A model generated the notes under the pieces. That model was not told the DNA's origin. It did not search any database and saw only the letters and a program-made list of their open reading frames with translations. A DNA stretch of 64,000 nt from Muscardinus avellanarius (Eukaryota > Chordata > Mammalia > Rodentia > Gliridae). The stretch covers positions 369,501 through 433,500 of the forward strand of contig OY726579.1 of NCBI GenBank assembly GCA_963383645.1, written 5' to 3'. A program made the position numbers and the translations under genes. This document shows, in pieces, positions 11,085-22,928 of this stretch; the first letter of the stretch is position 1; every line of letters begins with the position of its first letter.

Positions 11085-12740
11085 ATTTTGGTGGTACTGG
11101 GGGGTGGAACCCAGAGCCTTTCTACCTCCGGGCTACACTCCCAGACCTATTTTCTATTTTATTTGGAAATAGGGTCTCACTAAGTTGCCGAGAGCCTCAC
11201 TCAGAAGCTGAGGCTGGCTTTGAACCCGTGCGATCCTCCTGTCTCAGCCTCCCAAGCGCAGGAATGACAAGTGTGTGCCAGCACGCCCGGCAAACTGGAG
11301 ATTATTGTAATAATTGAAGGAAGGCAGGCACAGACACACAAGCCAAGTGGAACCCACCCCGTGGAATCTACAACAGCTGGACTCCCAGGGGTGAGAGCAC
11401 AGGGTGCTCCCCGAGGGGTAGAGAGGTGGCTGCAGGCGCGGGAGGGACGGCCAAGGGCATGGCCGGGCGCTGCGTCATGATGAGGTAAGAATGGGAAGCC
11501 CGGGGTGCTGCTGTGGAGTGGACAGAGACGGCCACGCTGGACTACGCTCCCGAAAGCACAGAAAACACAGTTCAAAGACTTTCACCATCAAGAAATGAAA
11601 ACCAACAGAGGACCGAGACACCTTCAACCTGACGGACCTTATATAATGTGTCTGTGTACAAAAACGTCACACGACACCCCATAATGTTCCTGTTTTGTTA
11701 TATCAATTTAAAAGTAAAATTACTCCTACTGACAAAATCATCCATGCATATACTACTAGCAATGATTTTTGATTTTTTAATATTTTTGGCAATATTAGGG
11801 TTGAAACCCAGGGATGGTCTACCTCAGATCTATGCTCCAACCTATTTTTTTTTTTTTTTTTTTTGGTGGTACTGGGGTTCCTGGAAGCCCTTCTACCTCC
11901 AGGCTACACTCCCAGACCTATTTTTACATTTTTATTTGGAAACAGGGTCTCCTAAGCCAGCTCGCGCGGCTGGCTTTGAACCTGCGCGATCCTCCTGTCT
12001 CTGCCTCCCAAGCGCGGGGATTACAAGTGTGCGCCACCACGCCCGGCTCCAACCTATTTTTTATTCTTTATTTTATTTTATTTATTTTATTATTATTATT
12101 ATTATTTTTGGTGGTACTGGGGTTCCTGGAAGCCCTTCTACCTCCGGGCTACACTCCCAGACCTATTTTCACATTTTATATTTGGAAACAGGGTCTCCTA
12201 AGCCAGCACGCGGCTGGCTTCGAACCTGCGCGATCCTCCTGTCTCTGCCTCCCAAGCGCGGGGATTACAAGCGTGCGCCACCACGCCCGGCTTATTCTTT
12301 ATTTTAAAACAGGGTCTCACTGAGTTGCACAGGGCCTAAGTAGCTGAGGCTGTCCGTGAACCCGGATCCTCCCATCTCAGCCTCCCAAGTACTGGGATTA
12401 CAAGCGTGCACCACCACGCCCGGCCTAGCGATGCTTTCTTTAAACACTGCAACCTATCTTTTTACTTTTTTTTTTTTGACTCATCACTTAATGAGATTTT
12501 CCTTCACTGACTTAATGTCATTTTTTTTTTTTTTTTTTTTTTTTTGGTGGTACTGGGGTTCCTGGAAGCCCTTCTTCCTCCGGGCTACACTCCCAGACCT
12601 ATTTTATATTTTTGAAACAGGGTCTCTTACGCCAGCACGGCTGGCTTCGAACCTGCGCGATCCTCCTGTCTCCGCCTCCCAAGCGCGGGGATGACAAGCG
12701 TGCGCCACCACGCCCGGCGCATGACTTAATGTCATTTTTT
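11085..12740 (-). repeat. Array of minus-oriented SINEs
   Basis: Head-to-tail minus-oriented copies lie at about 11085-11290, 11845-12048, 12100-12290, 12291-12430 (half) and 12526-12721. Poly(T) tracts and ATT runs join them. The last has a perfect target-site duplication: tgacttaatgtcattttt occurs at 12508 and again at 12722. It therefore inserted recently compared with its neighbours. Confidence 0.8.
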
Positions 12741-13160
12741 GAGACCCCTGGGGCGTCCCCTGCCGCCTGAGACTACGCACGACACGAGGGCAAAGACTCT
12801 GGTCACTCATTCCCACCTAACGCCCTGCTCGGCCCCTAAGCACGACTGCTACAATGAGATCCGTTAAGCAAAACACCACGCAATAAAAATAAAAGTGGAC
12901 AATGTAAAAGCTGTTAACCTTTCTTAACGCATAAGATCATATGAAATAAACTACCTATCTGCATACTTGGAAAGTAAAACAAAATAACGACCCAAGTGCG
13001 CTCCCTCTCCTGAGTGACAGGCAGTGCCATGGCGCTGGGGCCTTTGGGGCCGTGGTCCTTCCCTAAACCCTCCCGCTGTAGGGGTGCGAGACTGTGACTG
13101 CGCTCCGGTGATAATAAAAACTGGGCAATTTCTTCTTCTGAAGAACTTCTAAAAATTCTT
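12741..13160. other. Former TRNT1 intron, nothing recognised
   Basis: Non-repetitive sequence between the SINE array and the decayed TRNT1 exon. No assignable frame. Confidence 0.35.
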
Positions 13161-13162
13161 AC

Positions 13163-13235
13163 CTGAAATATCTCAAAATTTGAAGAACAGAGTGCACGAG
13201 CACCTGGACAGCACACCTTCCCTACGCTGCTTAGA
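13163..13235 (-). pseudogene. TRNT1: TRNT1 relic, decayed exon
   Basis: The minus strand ends ...CAAATTTTGAGATATTTCAG and then GTAAGAA, coding LQILRYFR. This corresponds to LRILRYFR of TRNT1 and has the correct phase to join the exon at 8842. Upstream, only ctaagcagcg (compare AKQR) is still recognisable; the rest of the exon has lost its similarity. It lies in the right order between the other TRNT1 exons. Confidence 0.55.
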
Positions 13236-13404
13236 CAGTTAGTAAATTAATCAGCTGTGTCAATATATTAGGCACCAACTAAAACGCCTGTGATCACCAA
13301 CTCCCTTAAAGCCCAACCAATCTGCACGTGATGGCTCATGAGTGAAACGATCCGAATCTGGGTTCGACCCAATAGGATACATGAGCTGCTAGAAACAATA
13401 ACAG

Positions 13405-13600
13405 AGCCGGGCGCGGGGGTGCGCAGGTGCCATCGTCCCGGTACCTGTGAGGCTGAGAAGGGAGGGTTGTCACTTCAAGACCACCCTTGGCAACTTAGCA
13501 AAACGCTAGTTGTAAAAGAAAAATAAAATAAGGCTACACTGCACATACAGTTCTAAGAGTTAGAACGCCCTTGGGTTCAATCCCCAATACCCCAAGAAAA
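13405..13600 (+). repeat. Diverged plus-oriented SINE
   Basis: Starts gccgggcgcgggggtgcgcagg and ends with ttgggttcaatccccaataccc. An older, mutated copy. Confidence 0.65.
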
Positions 13601-13814
13601 ACTTGCTTCCCCAAGTGCTGCGCGTACGTGTCCCCATCACGCACATTATCAACCTGATGACGTGAGACCACACGACACCAAGAAAACTAGGTAACAAATT
13701 TCTTAAAAGTCAATTCAACTTCTTGAGAGAATTTCCAAAATGCACGTCTTATGTTGGAAAGAGTGCTCTGATGGACTAGGTTAACACGTGATCATCTCTC
13801 TCCACGTGAATTAC

Positions 13815-13953
13815 CCAGAAACATGTAGTTGATGGTGAGATCCCTGCGCTCCGCATCTTTCTGCCAGTCCGTTGTGAATTCTACCTTGGCGTGTCTTCCG
13901 TCAGTGATGACATCGATCCGCAGTGCGGTGATTTCAAAATTTTCTTCGTGAAG
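13815..13953 (-). pseudogene. TRNT1: TRNT1 relic, exon LHEENFEIT
   Basis: The minus strand reads [20 protein letters not shown], then [19 protein letters not shown] and YMFLG, with donor GTAATT at 13814. This covers part of the nucleotidyltransferase head domain of TRNT1. In human TRNT1 the codon after TIN is Ser; here it is Tyr. The acceptor before CTT CAC reads tttcGG instead of the expected tttcAG, so the splice site is lost. A SINE poly(A) tail sits about 10 bases further upstream. Confidence 0.8.
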
Positions 13954-13954
13954 C

Positions 13955-14177
13955 CGAAACAAAATTTTTTTTTTTTTTTGGTGGTACTGGGGTTCCTGGA
14001 AGCCCTTCTACCTCCGGGCTACACTCCCAGACCTATTTGATATTTTTTATTTGGAAACAGGGTCTCCTAAGCCAGTGCGCACAGCTGGCTTCGAACCTGT
14101 GAGATCCTCCTGTCTCCGCCTCGCAAGTGCGGGGATGACAAGCGTGCGCCACCACACTCGGCGTGGAAACAAAATAT
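13955..14177 (-). mobile_element. SINE in the acceptor region of a TRNT1-relic exon
   Basis: A minus-oriented SINE of the ctggaagccc subtype lies at about 13966-14162. The short duplication gaaacaaaat occurs at 13955 and at 14166. Read in the TRNT1 direction, it places its poly(A) directly before the exon and separates the exon from its branch point and pyrimidine tract. Confidence 0.7.
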
Positions 14178-14369
14178 TTACCTCATTACCTTCTAGTATC
14201 ACCGGATAGGGTGTAAAAAAGAAGTTAGTCATGAAAACAAAGTCCTAGAACCCTAACCATTCATGATATCTATGTCCCTTAAAACTCTAGCAAACGTGTA
14301 CCTTCCAAGAGAAAAACAACATTCAAAGAAAGATCCCAAAACGGCAAATACAAGTTTTAAATACAGCAG

Positions 14370-14560
14370 TTATGCTGGGTATGGCACATACTTGTAATCC
14401 CGGTGCTTGGGAAGTGGAGACAGGAGGATCACGCTGGTTTGAAGCCAGCCTCACTGGCTTAAGAGACCTGGTTTCCAAATAAAAATATCAAATAGGTCTG
14501 GGAGTGTAGCCCGGAGGTAGAAGGGTTTCCAGGAACCCCAGTACCACCAAAAAAATAAAA
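14370..14560 (+). repeat. SINE, plus orientation
   Basis: Reads gctgggtatggcacatacttgtaatcccgg to aggaaccccagtaccacc with an A-rich tail. It belongs to the subtype with the altered right half. Confidence 0.75.
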
Positions 14561-15254
14561 CTAAATTAAAATTAAATAGAATAAATAAATAAATGCAGCG
14601 ATTACACAAGGTGAATACCAACCTACAAAGACAGCAACTCCGACAAGTGGTGTGTTGGGCTGGAGAAGAAGCCTCACGGCAGGGTACTGCGGCCTTCCGA
14701 TGTCATGGCAAGCTACTCTTGGAATTCTAACAGCTACAGTCTGCAAAGAGCTGTCGGTCTATGGACTATACACCATGAACCAAACGACCCATCAGAGATT
14801 AATTATCTGGAAAACTCCTTTACTAGTGCTCACCAGGGAAGCTCATGACTCCTAAGACTCAGTGCTGGCAAAGAAACCACCTCCAGTTGGGAAAGTTAGC
14901 TAGCTTCAAAAGACGCACGAGCTGAGCCTCGGAAAATGAGAACACAGACAAGCAAATGTGGAGAAAAAATCTAAAGGAAAAAAAAAAAGATCCAACACAG
15001 TAGAAAAAGCAGAACAGAGGTACAAGAGAAGGCAGACCCAACAAACAGACACTGCGAGGGTCACCAGAGAGGCTGGCACGCCCAGCAGGAGCGCAGGCTC
15101 GGCATTAGGAAGTGAAAGTCACTCTCCGGTACCGAGAAGCCGTCAAGGATTCCTCTGGACTGCGCACGTGCTCCGCTCTAGTCTTGGGCGACATCCCGAA
15201 TCCCACCCCTCAGGGCCTCGAGAGGCGAGTGTGACGACGGGAAGGGTCGAGGAG

Positions 15255-15300
15255 GGCTTGCGACACTTGCCCCTGGGTTCAATCCCTGGTACCATCCCCA

Positions 15301-15350
<50 letters not shown>

Positions 15351-15352
15351 AG
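15255..15352 (+). repeat. SINE right-half end with CA microsatellite
   Basis: The end of an ID-like half (cctgggttcaatccctggtacc) is followed by (CA)n at about 15300-15347 and a short (GA)n. The microsatellite probably grew from the SINE tail. Confidence 0.75.
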
Positions 15353-15450
15353 AGAGAGAAACTATAGATGTAAGAGGTAAATATCAAACATTTTTAATGT
15401 TACACAAACAACAATAATGCAATCAACTAAAGGTCAGACTTCTCGCTCAC

Positions 15451-15635
15451 CCTGGCAGTAATGGTTCCGTGCTCTCTCCCTTGTTGTTAATCAAGCGAAT
15501 CCCTGCCGACTCAAACAGCCCCTTCATCTGGGCGGGGGTGGCCGTGGTGGCAAAGTCCACATCTTGAGGCTTCACCCCATTTAGTAAGTCCCTCACCGCA
15601 CCTCCGGCTAGTCTCAACTCATGGTTCTCTTTTCT
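15451..15635 (-). pseudogene. TRNT1: TRNT1 relic, catalytic exon with frameshift
   Basis: The minus-strand exon after acceptor tttttacag reads [19 protein letters not shown], then [14 protein letters not shown]. These are the class II nucleotidyltransferase signature (GGAVRD) and the metal-binding DxD region (here DVD) of TRNT1. After INNKGE the frame should continue KHGTITAR. Frame 0 instead gives STEPLLPG, while HGTITAR is read in the shifted frame. One base has therefore been lost at the Lys codon. The donor AGG-GTGAGC is intact. This frameshift shows directly that the copy cannot make full TRNT1. Confidence 0.85.
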
Positions 15636-15964
15636 CTGTAAAAACAGAAAGAAGATTTTCATTTCAATGTGCTTTTCACAATTGACAAACTACCGGGTCT
15701 GTCGTCTATGAGAGACAGTACGGGGCACTAATTTGAGCCTCTCCATAGGAAAACAAGAACAATATCCAGACACGGAAAATCGAATCGTTCTACAGTCAAT
15801 TACATTTTGAACTAAGGCAATCAGAAACTTTGCAAAGCTTTCTTGACCACTGAAGAAAATAATCCTGAATTTCACAATGTTTCAAGATCATCGACATAAA
15901 TTTAAATTATTACCAAAGGACAATGCAAATAGTTTGCTTTCTTTTTAATAGTTTATATGTATAT

Positions 15965-16180
15965 GGTTTTTTTGGGAGGTACTGAGGACTGAACCCAGAG
16001 GCATTTCTACCTCTGAGCTACATCCCCAGCCTTATTTTATCTTGAAACAAAATTCACCAAGTGATTTTCACCAACAAGGTCCTCAGAGTGCCCTGCTACG
16101 TCACTGAGGTTCACCATGACCATGAGATCCTCCTGTCTCAGCCTCCCAAGTCCTGGGATTACAGGTGTACACCACTGCTA
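15965..16180 (-). repeat. SINE, minus orientation
   Basis: Starts ttttttgggaggtactgaggactgaaccc and ends with tcccaagtcctgggattacagg. Diverged. Confidence 0.7.
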
Positions 16181-16269
16181 ATGCTAAGTGTTTTTGTATT
16201 ACTTGTGAACAGATACCAAGACAGTATATTCAGGTACAAAACTATCAGATATTTGATCACTTAGGATAA

Positions 16270-16970
16270 AAATATTTACCACAAATCCAACAAGAAGTAA
16301 CATATAATGTTTGAAGCCAGTTCATATCTAATTCTAAAAAGAAACATAGGAACACTGAAACTAACATCTCCAACTACAGACTTGACTCCTCATATATAGA
16401 AAAAGGCAAAGTTCACTATAACGTACCATTGTCACCAAAGAACACCACAGAGAACCTACTGACACCCACAACTGCTCTGACCCTTTTATTAACACCTAAG
16501 ATTGTGACAAGTTGGCCCGCCACTCACAACTAGACCCCGATGTTCTGTGAAACAGACAATTTCACCAAACCTCAACATCAACCATGATTCTGTGACAATG
16601 CCAGATTAAAACAAAACAACCGTGTGATCATGCCTGAATGCTAACAAGATTTGCACATTATCAAAAACTCACCCCATCACAGTTAATTGAACGGCTGCTC
16701 CCTACGGGATAAGCGGTTTTAGTAGCTATAAAGGTAAGCATCTAGGTAAGCATCAAGACACCCAAAGAGTGGCATCTCTTTCTTGAAAAGGGTGCCTTCC
16801 AGCCCTCGCTAACTGCGGCCTCCCGCAAGAAACACCTTCCACACAAGCTCCCAACGGAGATGAATGACACTCCCTTCCCACCAGATTTCCAGTGCAGTCT
16901 CCCTCACCACACAGCCCACGTAGTGAATTGTTTAATATACAGTCATATGGCCCACAAATAAAATGTAAAA
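16270..16970. other. No feature seen
   Basis: AT-rich sequence upstream of the TRNT1 relic exons. I did not find the first TRNT1 coding exons here. No SINE. Confidence 0.35.
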
Positions 16971-16971
16971 A

Positions 16972-18209
16972 GCAGAACTTCCGGGAAGATGGCGACGGAG
17001 AAAAGCGGGGCTTACAAGCCCCGCTAACAACCAATCTCTATTACCACAAAATCAGCGCCTTTCATAGCCAGAAAATATCATCAGCAGAGAAACAAAAAAT
17101 GTAATAAGGGAAAGAGAAAAAGAGGGCTGGAAAAACGAGACACCAGAAAGAAACCAGACCGCAGTGCTGCGGCCAGAAACGTGGCGCGAAGTGGCGGGCG
17201 CCATCTTCTCTTGCAGCACCAGGCCCCAGAGAGGAGGGGCACTCAGAACGGAGCTCAGAGCCACAGAGGAGATACGCCGGCCTCATACCCAAGGACACGG
17301 CAGCAGCGCCTTACTGCCGGCGGCAGCGGCAAATTCACTGGACAGCACCAGACCAACGCACTCAACAGCCCAGCAGGCTCCAGAGAGGAGCGGCGGACAG
17401 TGAGCTGAGGTGAGCCACTGTGGAACAGCCGGGCAGAATTCAGCAGATTTTTCGGTGCAGGGAGCATCTAAAGCTCCCAGAGGCTGGGCTCAGCACACCC
17501 TGCAGGGACTGAGAGCAGAGCTCAAAACCAGAGAAGAAATACACCAGCCTCACGGCTGAGGGTGTGGCAGCGGCGCCATAATGCCACTGGCGGCAGCAGC
17601 AGCGAATTCACCGAGTCCACTACAGCTCCATCAGCGCACTCAACAAACGTGAGTCAAATTGTGGCCCCTAGAGGAGAAATCCCAGTACTGCACTCCCAGG
17701 GACTTGACCCAGTGGGGGAGTGGCAGTGGCAGAGATATCACACCATAGTCACAACTCCCAGGAGGAGAACGCCCAACCTGGAACCCCCCATAGTTTAAAG
17801 CAGCCTCTATCGACTCTCTGGGTCGGAGACTCTGTGATACAACCCAGTAATGGAGTAGTGGAGACTGAGATACCACAGACTCGAGATCCAGAGCACCTTA
17901 AGTGAAGTCGTAGTGACCCAGAGAAGAACCCAGAGAAGGCACAAACTTCCGAAATCAAGGGAAAGAGGAATAAAAATGGAGCAATGAATGCCCACAACCC
18001 CTCAACATCAGAACCTGATAAAACAGAAATTCAGGGATTTCTAGAAGATCAAATCAGGAAAATAACTGTAGAAATAATAGAGGTGTTTCGAAAAGAATTC
18101 AGAGAGAGCCAAAAAGAGATAAAGGATGCAATTAATGAAGTAAAGGCCTCAACATGGAGAATAGAATCTCGCTCTTAGAAGATGATCATTCAAAAAATGA
18201 ACACATAGT
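16972..18209 (+). mobile_element. Second HAL1/L1 copy, 5' part only
   Basis: It begins ttccgggaagatggcgacggag (an aagATGGCg YY1-like site at the very 5' end) and carries the same repeated 5' UTR units as the copy at 5 kb. The ORF1 start at about 17958 reads aag in place of atg, and a deletion near 18151 shifts the frame (KASTWRIESRS then stop). The copy ends at about 18209, where a SINE begins, and ORF1 does not resume beyond it. It extends about 10 bases further 5' than the first copy and so shows the probable true start of the family. Confidence 0.75.
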
Positions 18210-18210
18210 A

Positions 18211-19270
18211 GCCAGGCATGGTGGCGCACGCTTGTAATCCCCACGCTTGGGAGGCGGAGACAGGAGGATCGCGCAGATTTGAAGCCAGCTGTGCTGGCTT
18301 ATGAGACCCTGTTTCCAAATAAAAAAATTTTAAAAAATAGGTCTGGGAGTGTAACCCAGGCAGAAGGGTTTCCAGGAACCCCAGTACCACCAAAACAAAA
18401 AATAATAATATATATACACACATATATATGTGTGTATATATATATTTACATGTATTTTAAAATATATTAAATAAAATTTAAATGTTATATTTTATATATT
18501 ATTATTTATTATTATTATTATTATTTATTTATTGTTTAAAAAAATTTTTTTTGGTGGTACTATGGTTCCTGGAAGCCCTTCTACCACTGGACTACACTCC
18601 CAGACCTATTTTTATATTTTTTTATTTGGAAACAGGGTCTCTTAAGCCAGCAAGGCTGGCTCCGAACCAGTGTGATCCTTGTGTCTCCGCCTCCCAGGTG
18701 CAGGGATTACAAGTGTGCGCCACCACTCCTGGCTTATATTATTATATATTATTTATATTACATTATATATTTATATATGTATATATTATTTATCTGTATA
18801 AATAACATAAAATATGTGATTTTATTTTATTTATTTATTTATTTTGGTGGTACTGGGGGTGGAAGCCAGAGGCTTTCTACTTCCAGGCTATACTCCCAGA
18901 TCCACTTCATATTTTATTTGGAAACAGGGTCTCAGCAAGTTGCTGAGAGCCTCACTAAGTAGCTGAGGCTGGCCTCGAACCTGCGTGATCCTCCTATCTC
19001 AGCCTCCCAAGCGCAGGGATTACAAGCATGCGCCACCACTCCCAGCTTATATATTATTATTCATATTATTATATATTATATTATTCCTATTACATTATAT
19101 ATATTTATATATGTATATATTATTTATGTGTATAAATAATGTGAAATATTTTAAAATATAAATATATTTTATACATTATATATTAAAATATATTTTATAT
19201 GCTATATATGTATATATAGCTGGAGGTGTAGCTCAGAAAGTAGAATGTCCCTAGGTTCAATCCCCAATCA

Positions 19271-19313
<43 letters not shown>

Positions 19314-19320
19314 ATAGAAT
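18211..19320. repeat. SINEs separated by AT-rich microsatellites
   Basis: Plus SINE 18211-18400, minus SINE 18545-18735, minus SINE 18840-19050 and a plus right-half at 19217-19265 followed by (CA)n to 19312. Between them lie tata/attt-rich tracts (18400-18540, 18735-18840, 19050-19215), some of them similar to each other (tatattatttatctgtataaataa near 18785 and tatattatttatgtgtataaataa near 19117). Local duplication of a SINE-plus-AT unit is likely. Confidence 0.7.
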
Positions 19321-19710
19321 CTCTTAAATCTTTCCAGCTGGAAGAATTCCCAGCTTACCTGAGACATGACGTTATTCATACCCATCTTCTGCCCATGTGG
19401 AAAGGTGCTGGACATTGGGAGCGCGGGCTCTGTACAAAAAACTAGATATCCTGAGAGAATCCAATGGCCTGTCGGAATAGAATTCCCTCCTATGCAGCTA
19501 AATCACAGGTGGTTACACACAGAAGACGGGTTACGAGTAAGAGCTTGAAGATAAAGCAAATTTTTCTTCAGTCTCTATTTTACAAAAAACTCTCATTTGG
19601 AGACCCAGTCCACCCGAGTCTGTTACTTGGGCCGTGGACTTGGGGGACCCCGGAAAGTCTGTTGTGTAGGACCACCCAGCATCTACCCGCCCACCTTCTG
19701 AAACATCACT

Positions 19711-20145
19711 GCAATCCACCTTTTTTTTTTTTTTTTTTTTTTTTTTTGGTGGTACTGGGGTTCCTGGAAGCCCTTCTACCTCCGGGCTACACTCCCCAGA
19801 CCTATTTTATTTTTGGAAACAGGGTATCTTAAGCCAGCACGGCTGGCTTCGAACCTGCGCGATCCTCCTGTCTCTGCCTCCCAAGCGCAGGGATGACAAG
19901 CGTGCGCCACCATGCCCGGCGAGATAGTTCTTTAAAGGTGGATTGCAAAGCCCAGCGTGGTGGCGCACGCTTGTAATCCCCGCGCTTGGGAGGCAGAGAC
20001 AGGAGGATCGCGCAGGTTCGAAGCCAGCCGTGTTGGCTTAAGAGACCCTGTTTCCAAAAATAAAAAATAGGTCTGGGAGTGTAGCCCGGAGGTAGAAGGG
20101 CTTCCAGGAACCCCAGTACCACCAAAAAAAAAAAAAAAAAAAAAA
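19711..20145. repeat. Inverted SINE pair with flipped spacer
   Basis: A minus SINE (19721-19920) and a plus SINE (about 19948-20130) of the same subtype face away from a 26-bp spacer (19921-19946). The spacer is the reverse complement of the left flank gcaatccacc (19711-19720), then ttt, then the right flank aaagaactatctc (20133-20145). This is what two ordinary insertions with target-site duplications would leave if the spacer was later inverted. Confidence 0.8.
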
Positions 20146-20329
20146 GAACTATCTCTTACAGCGAGTGCAGGCTTAAGTGTGGTCAGAGCGCACGGGCTGT
20201 GTGACCAAAATTAAAAAGAAACTTCCAGAAGAATGAGTGTCAAGAAGAATGGCATCGATGCTAGAAATGAAGCCTGGTACTGATCCGCACAACTGTGTAC
20301 TGCAGAGGCTTCCCAGGGCTGCTTGCGGC

Positions 20330-21465
20330 GAGTGGCACAACCTCGCTAAATTGTTGAGGCTGGCCTCTAGCCCACAATCCTCCTTGTCTCAGTTTCCTGA
20401 ATATTTTTTAAATTTTGAAATAGGGTCTCACTAAGTTGCAAAGGGACTCCCTAAGTTGCTGAGGTTGGCCTCGAACCTGAGACCATCCCATCTCAGCCTC
20501 CAGAGTGCTAGGATCATGGTTCGCGGACAGCCTCAGCTACTTAGTGATTTGCAACTCAGTGAGGCTCCGTTTTAAAATAAAAGAATAAAAAATAGAGCTG
20601 AAGATGTAGCTCATAGGTAGAACGCCCCTGGGTTCCATCCTCAGTACCGAAAAGAAAAAGTGATATTCATTTTTATTCTCATTCATTCTCTCCCCCCCCC
20701 CCATGGTACTGGGGATGGAACCTAGGAGTATTCTACCTCCAAGCTACACCCCAGCCCTATTTCTTTTTTTATTTTTATGGTGCTGGGGATGGAGCCCAGG
20801 GAAATTCGACCTCTGATACACACCCCCAGCCCTATTTTTTTATTCTTTATTTTGAGACAGGGTCTCACTGAGTTGCACAGGGGCTTCATGCCTGGCTGTA
20901 TCTGGGGGGCTGAACCCAGGAGCACTCTACCACTGAGCTACACCCCCAGGCATATTTAACTTTTTTTTTTTTTTGCTTTGAAACAGAGACTCCCTATGTT
21001 GCTGAGAACCTCACTACTTTGCTGAGGCTGTCCTTGAACCCGGGATCCTCCAGTCTCAGCCTCCCAAATACTGAGGTTATAGGTGTGTGCCCTACACCCA
21101 GCTCAATTTATTTTTTAAACTTTTTCTGCTACGCCTTACATTTTTCATAAGAGTTTTCCAATAGTCATTAAGGGTTTCTTCAAGGTTGTAAGATCTCTTT
21201 GACCTACATAATAAAAAAAAAAATCTCTTGAGGGAAGAATCCATTATCTAATAGCAATACCTATCTAAGGACAACATTAGCTTTTGTAATGAATAAAACC
21301 CAAGCATTATTAATCAGCCTAATGACAAAAAAACGTTGAATGCTAAGAGTGTGTGGTCAGACTTCAGCAAACTGAGATAAACCCCAGTCTGTATTTTTCT
21401 TTACCTTCTGTGGCCCCAAGATCACTACCACCTCTCCCCTCTCTCCAGATACCTAGATTTCTCAT

Positions 21466-21512
<47 letters not shown>

Positions 21513-22130
21513 TTTTTTGTGGTACTGGGGAATGAACCCAGGGGCATTCTACCTCTGACCTATACCCCAGCCCTATTTTATTTTTATTTGAAACCGGGTC
21601 TCACTAGGCTGATGAGAGTCTCACAATTTGCTGAGGCTGTCTCAAATCTGCAATCCTCCTGTCTCAGCCTCCCAAGTACTAGAATTATAGGTTTGTACCA
21701 CCATTCCCAGTTCCTATTTTATTTTGAAACAGGGTCTCATTAATTTGCTGAGTGCCTTGCAAACTTGCTGAGGCTGGCCTTAAACCTTTGATCCCCGTCT
21801 TAACCTCCCAGGTATCGGGATTACCAGTGCCCACCACCATGCCCAGCAATCCTTCTTTTTTATTGTAGTAAAATACAAAAAACATAAAAGTGTATAGTAT
21901 ACAATTCAGTGGCATCTTTTTTTAATTTTAGGTTTTGTGGTACTAGGGAATTCTACCTCCAAGCTACACCCTCAGCCCTATTTTTTACTTTTAGTTTTGA
22001 AATAGGTTCTCACTAAGTTGCTGAGGGTCTGGCTAAGTTGCTGAGGGTGGACTTGAACTTGTGATCCTTCTGTCCCAGCCTCCCAAGTACTGAGATGACA
22101 GGCATGCGCCACCATGCCCTGCAGCACTGA
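20330..22130. repeat. SINE cluster with an ATTT tract
   Basis: Mostly minus-oriented partial copies: 20400-20510, 20695-20760, 20765-20940, 20940-21105, 21515-21700, 21705-21850 and 21920-22125. A plus piece lies at 20515-20650. A (tatt)n/(attt)n microsatellite lies at about 21464-21513. The interval 21110-21460 is AT-rich with nothing recognised. Confidence 0.65.
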
Positions 22131-22424
22131 GTGCTTTCAATGTCATATAACCAGCAGTATTATCTATTACTAGAACTTAATTCATCACCCCAAATGGAAA
22201 CCTCGTATCTAGTAAGTTGCTATCAGCCACAGGCCAGCTACTGCCATTACTAATCTGATTTCTCTAAAGATTTTTCTATCCTCTGTGAATTTACCTATTC
22301 TGTTTAATTTTTCTTCCAATAAATGGAATTATACACAACAAAAAACAACAATAATATACCACTGAGATATCTGCAATACTTTCAGATACTTACATAGTAT
22401 CTAAAAAACATAATTGATATGGGG

Positions 22425-22873
22425 TATGGGGGCCAACGCCTATCATCCAAGTACTTGGGAGGCTGAGACAGGAGGATTGCAAGTCTGAGGCCAGCCTCAG
22501 CAACTTAATGAGGACCTTAGCAACTTAGTGAGACCTTGCTTCAAAATAAAAAAACAAAATAGGGCTGGGGGTGTAGCTTAGAGGTAGAATGCCCAAGGGC
22601 TCAATCTCTAGTACCACTAAATACATTCATACATACATACATAAAATTAGGGTTTGAGCCGGGCGTGGTGGCGCACGCTTGTCATCCCAGCCTTTGGGAG
22701 GCTGAGACAGGAGGATCGCACAGGTTCGAAGCCAGCCTCAGCTACTTAGTGAGGCTCTCAGCAACTTAGTGAGACCCTGTTTCCAAATAAAAATAGGTCT
22801 GAGAGGACAGCCCTGTCTCTGCCTCCCAAGGGCGGGGATTACAAGTGTGCACCACCACGCCTGGCCCAAGTAT

Positions 22874-22928
<55 letters not shown>

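Noticed and set aside
13815..13953. TRNT1 as an intact gene in this window
   Set aside because: The frameshift at the HGTITAR junction, the lost acceptor, the decayed middle exon and the missing C-terminal exons argue against function.
15300..15347. Regular repeats (CA tracts here and at 19270, 27111, 46985) as possible CRISPR-like arrays
   Set aside because: They are simple microsatellites grown from SINE tails in a mammalian genome, with no spacers.
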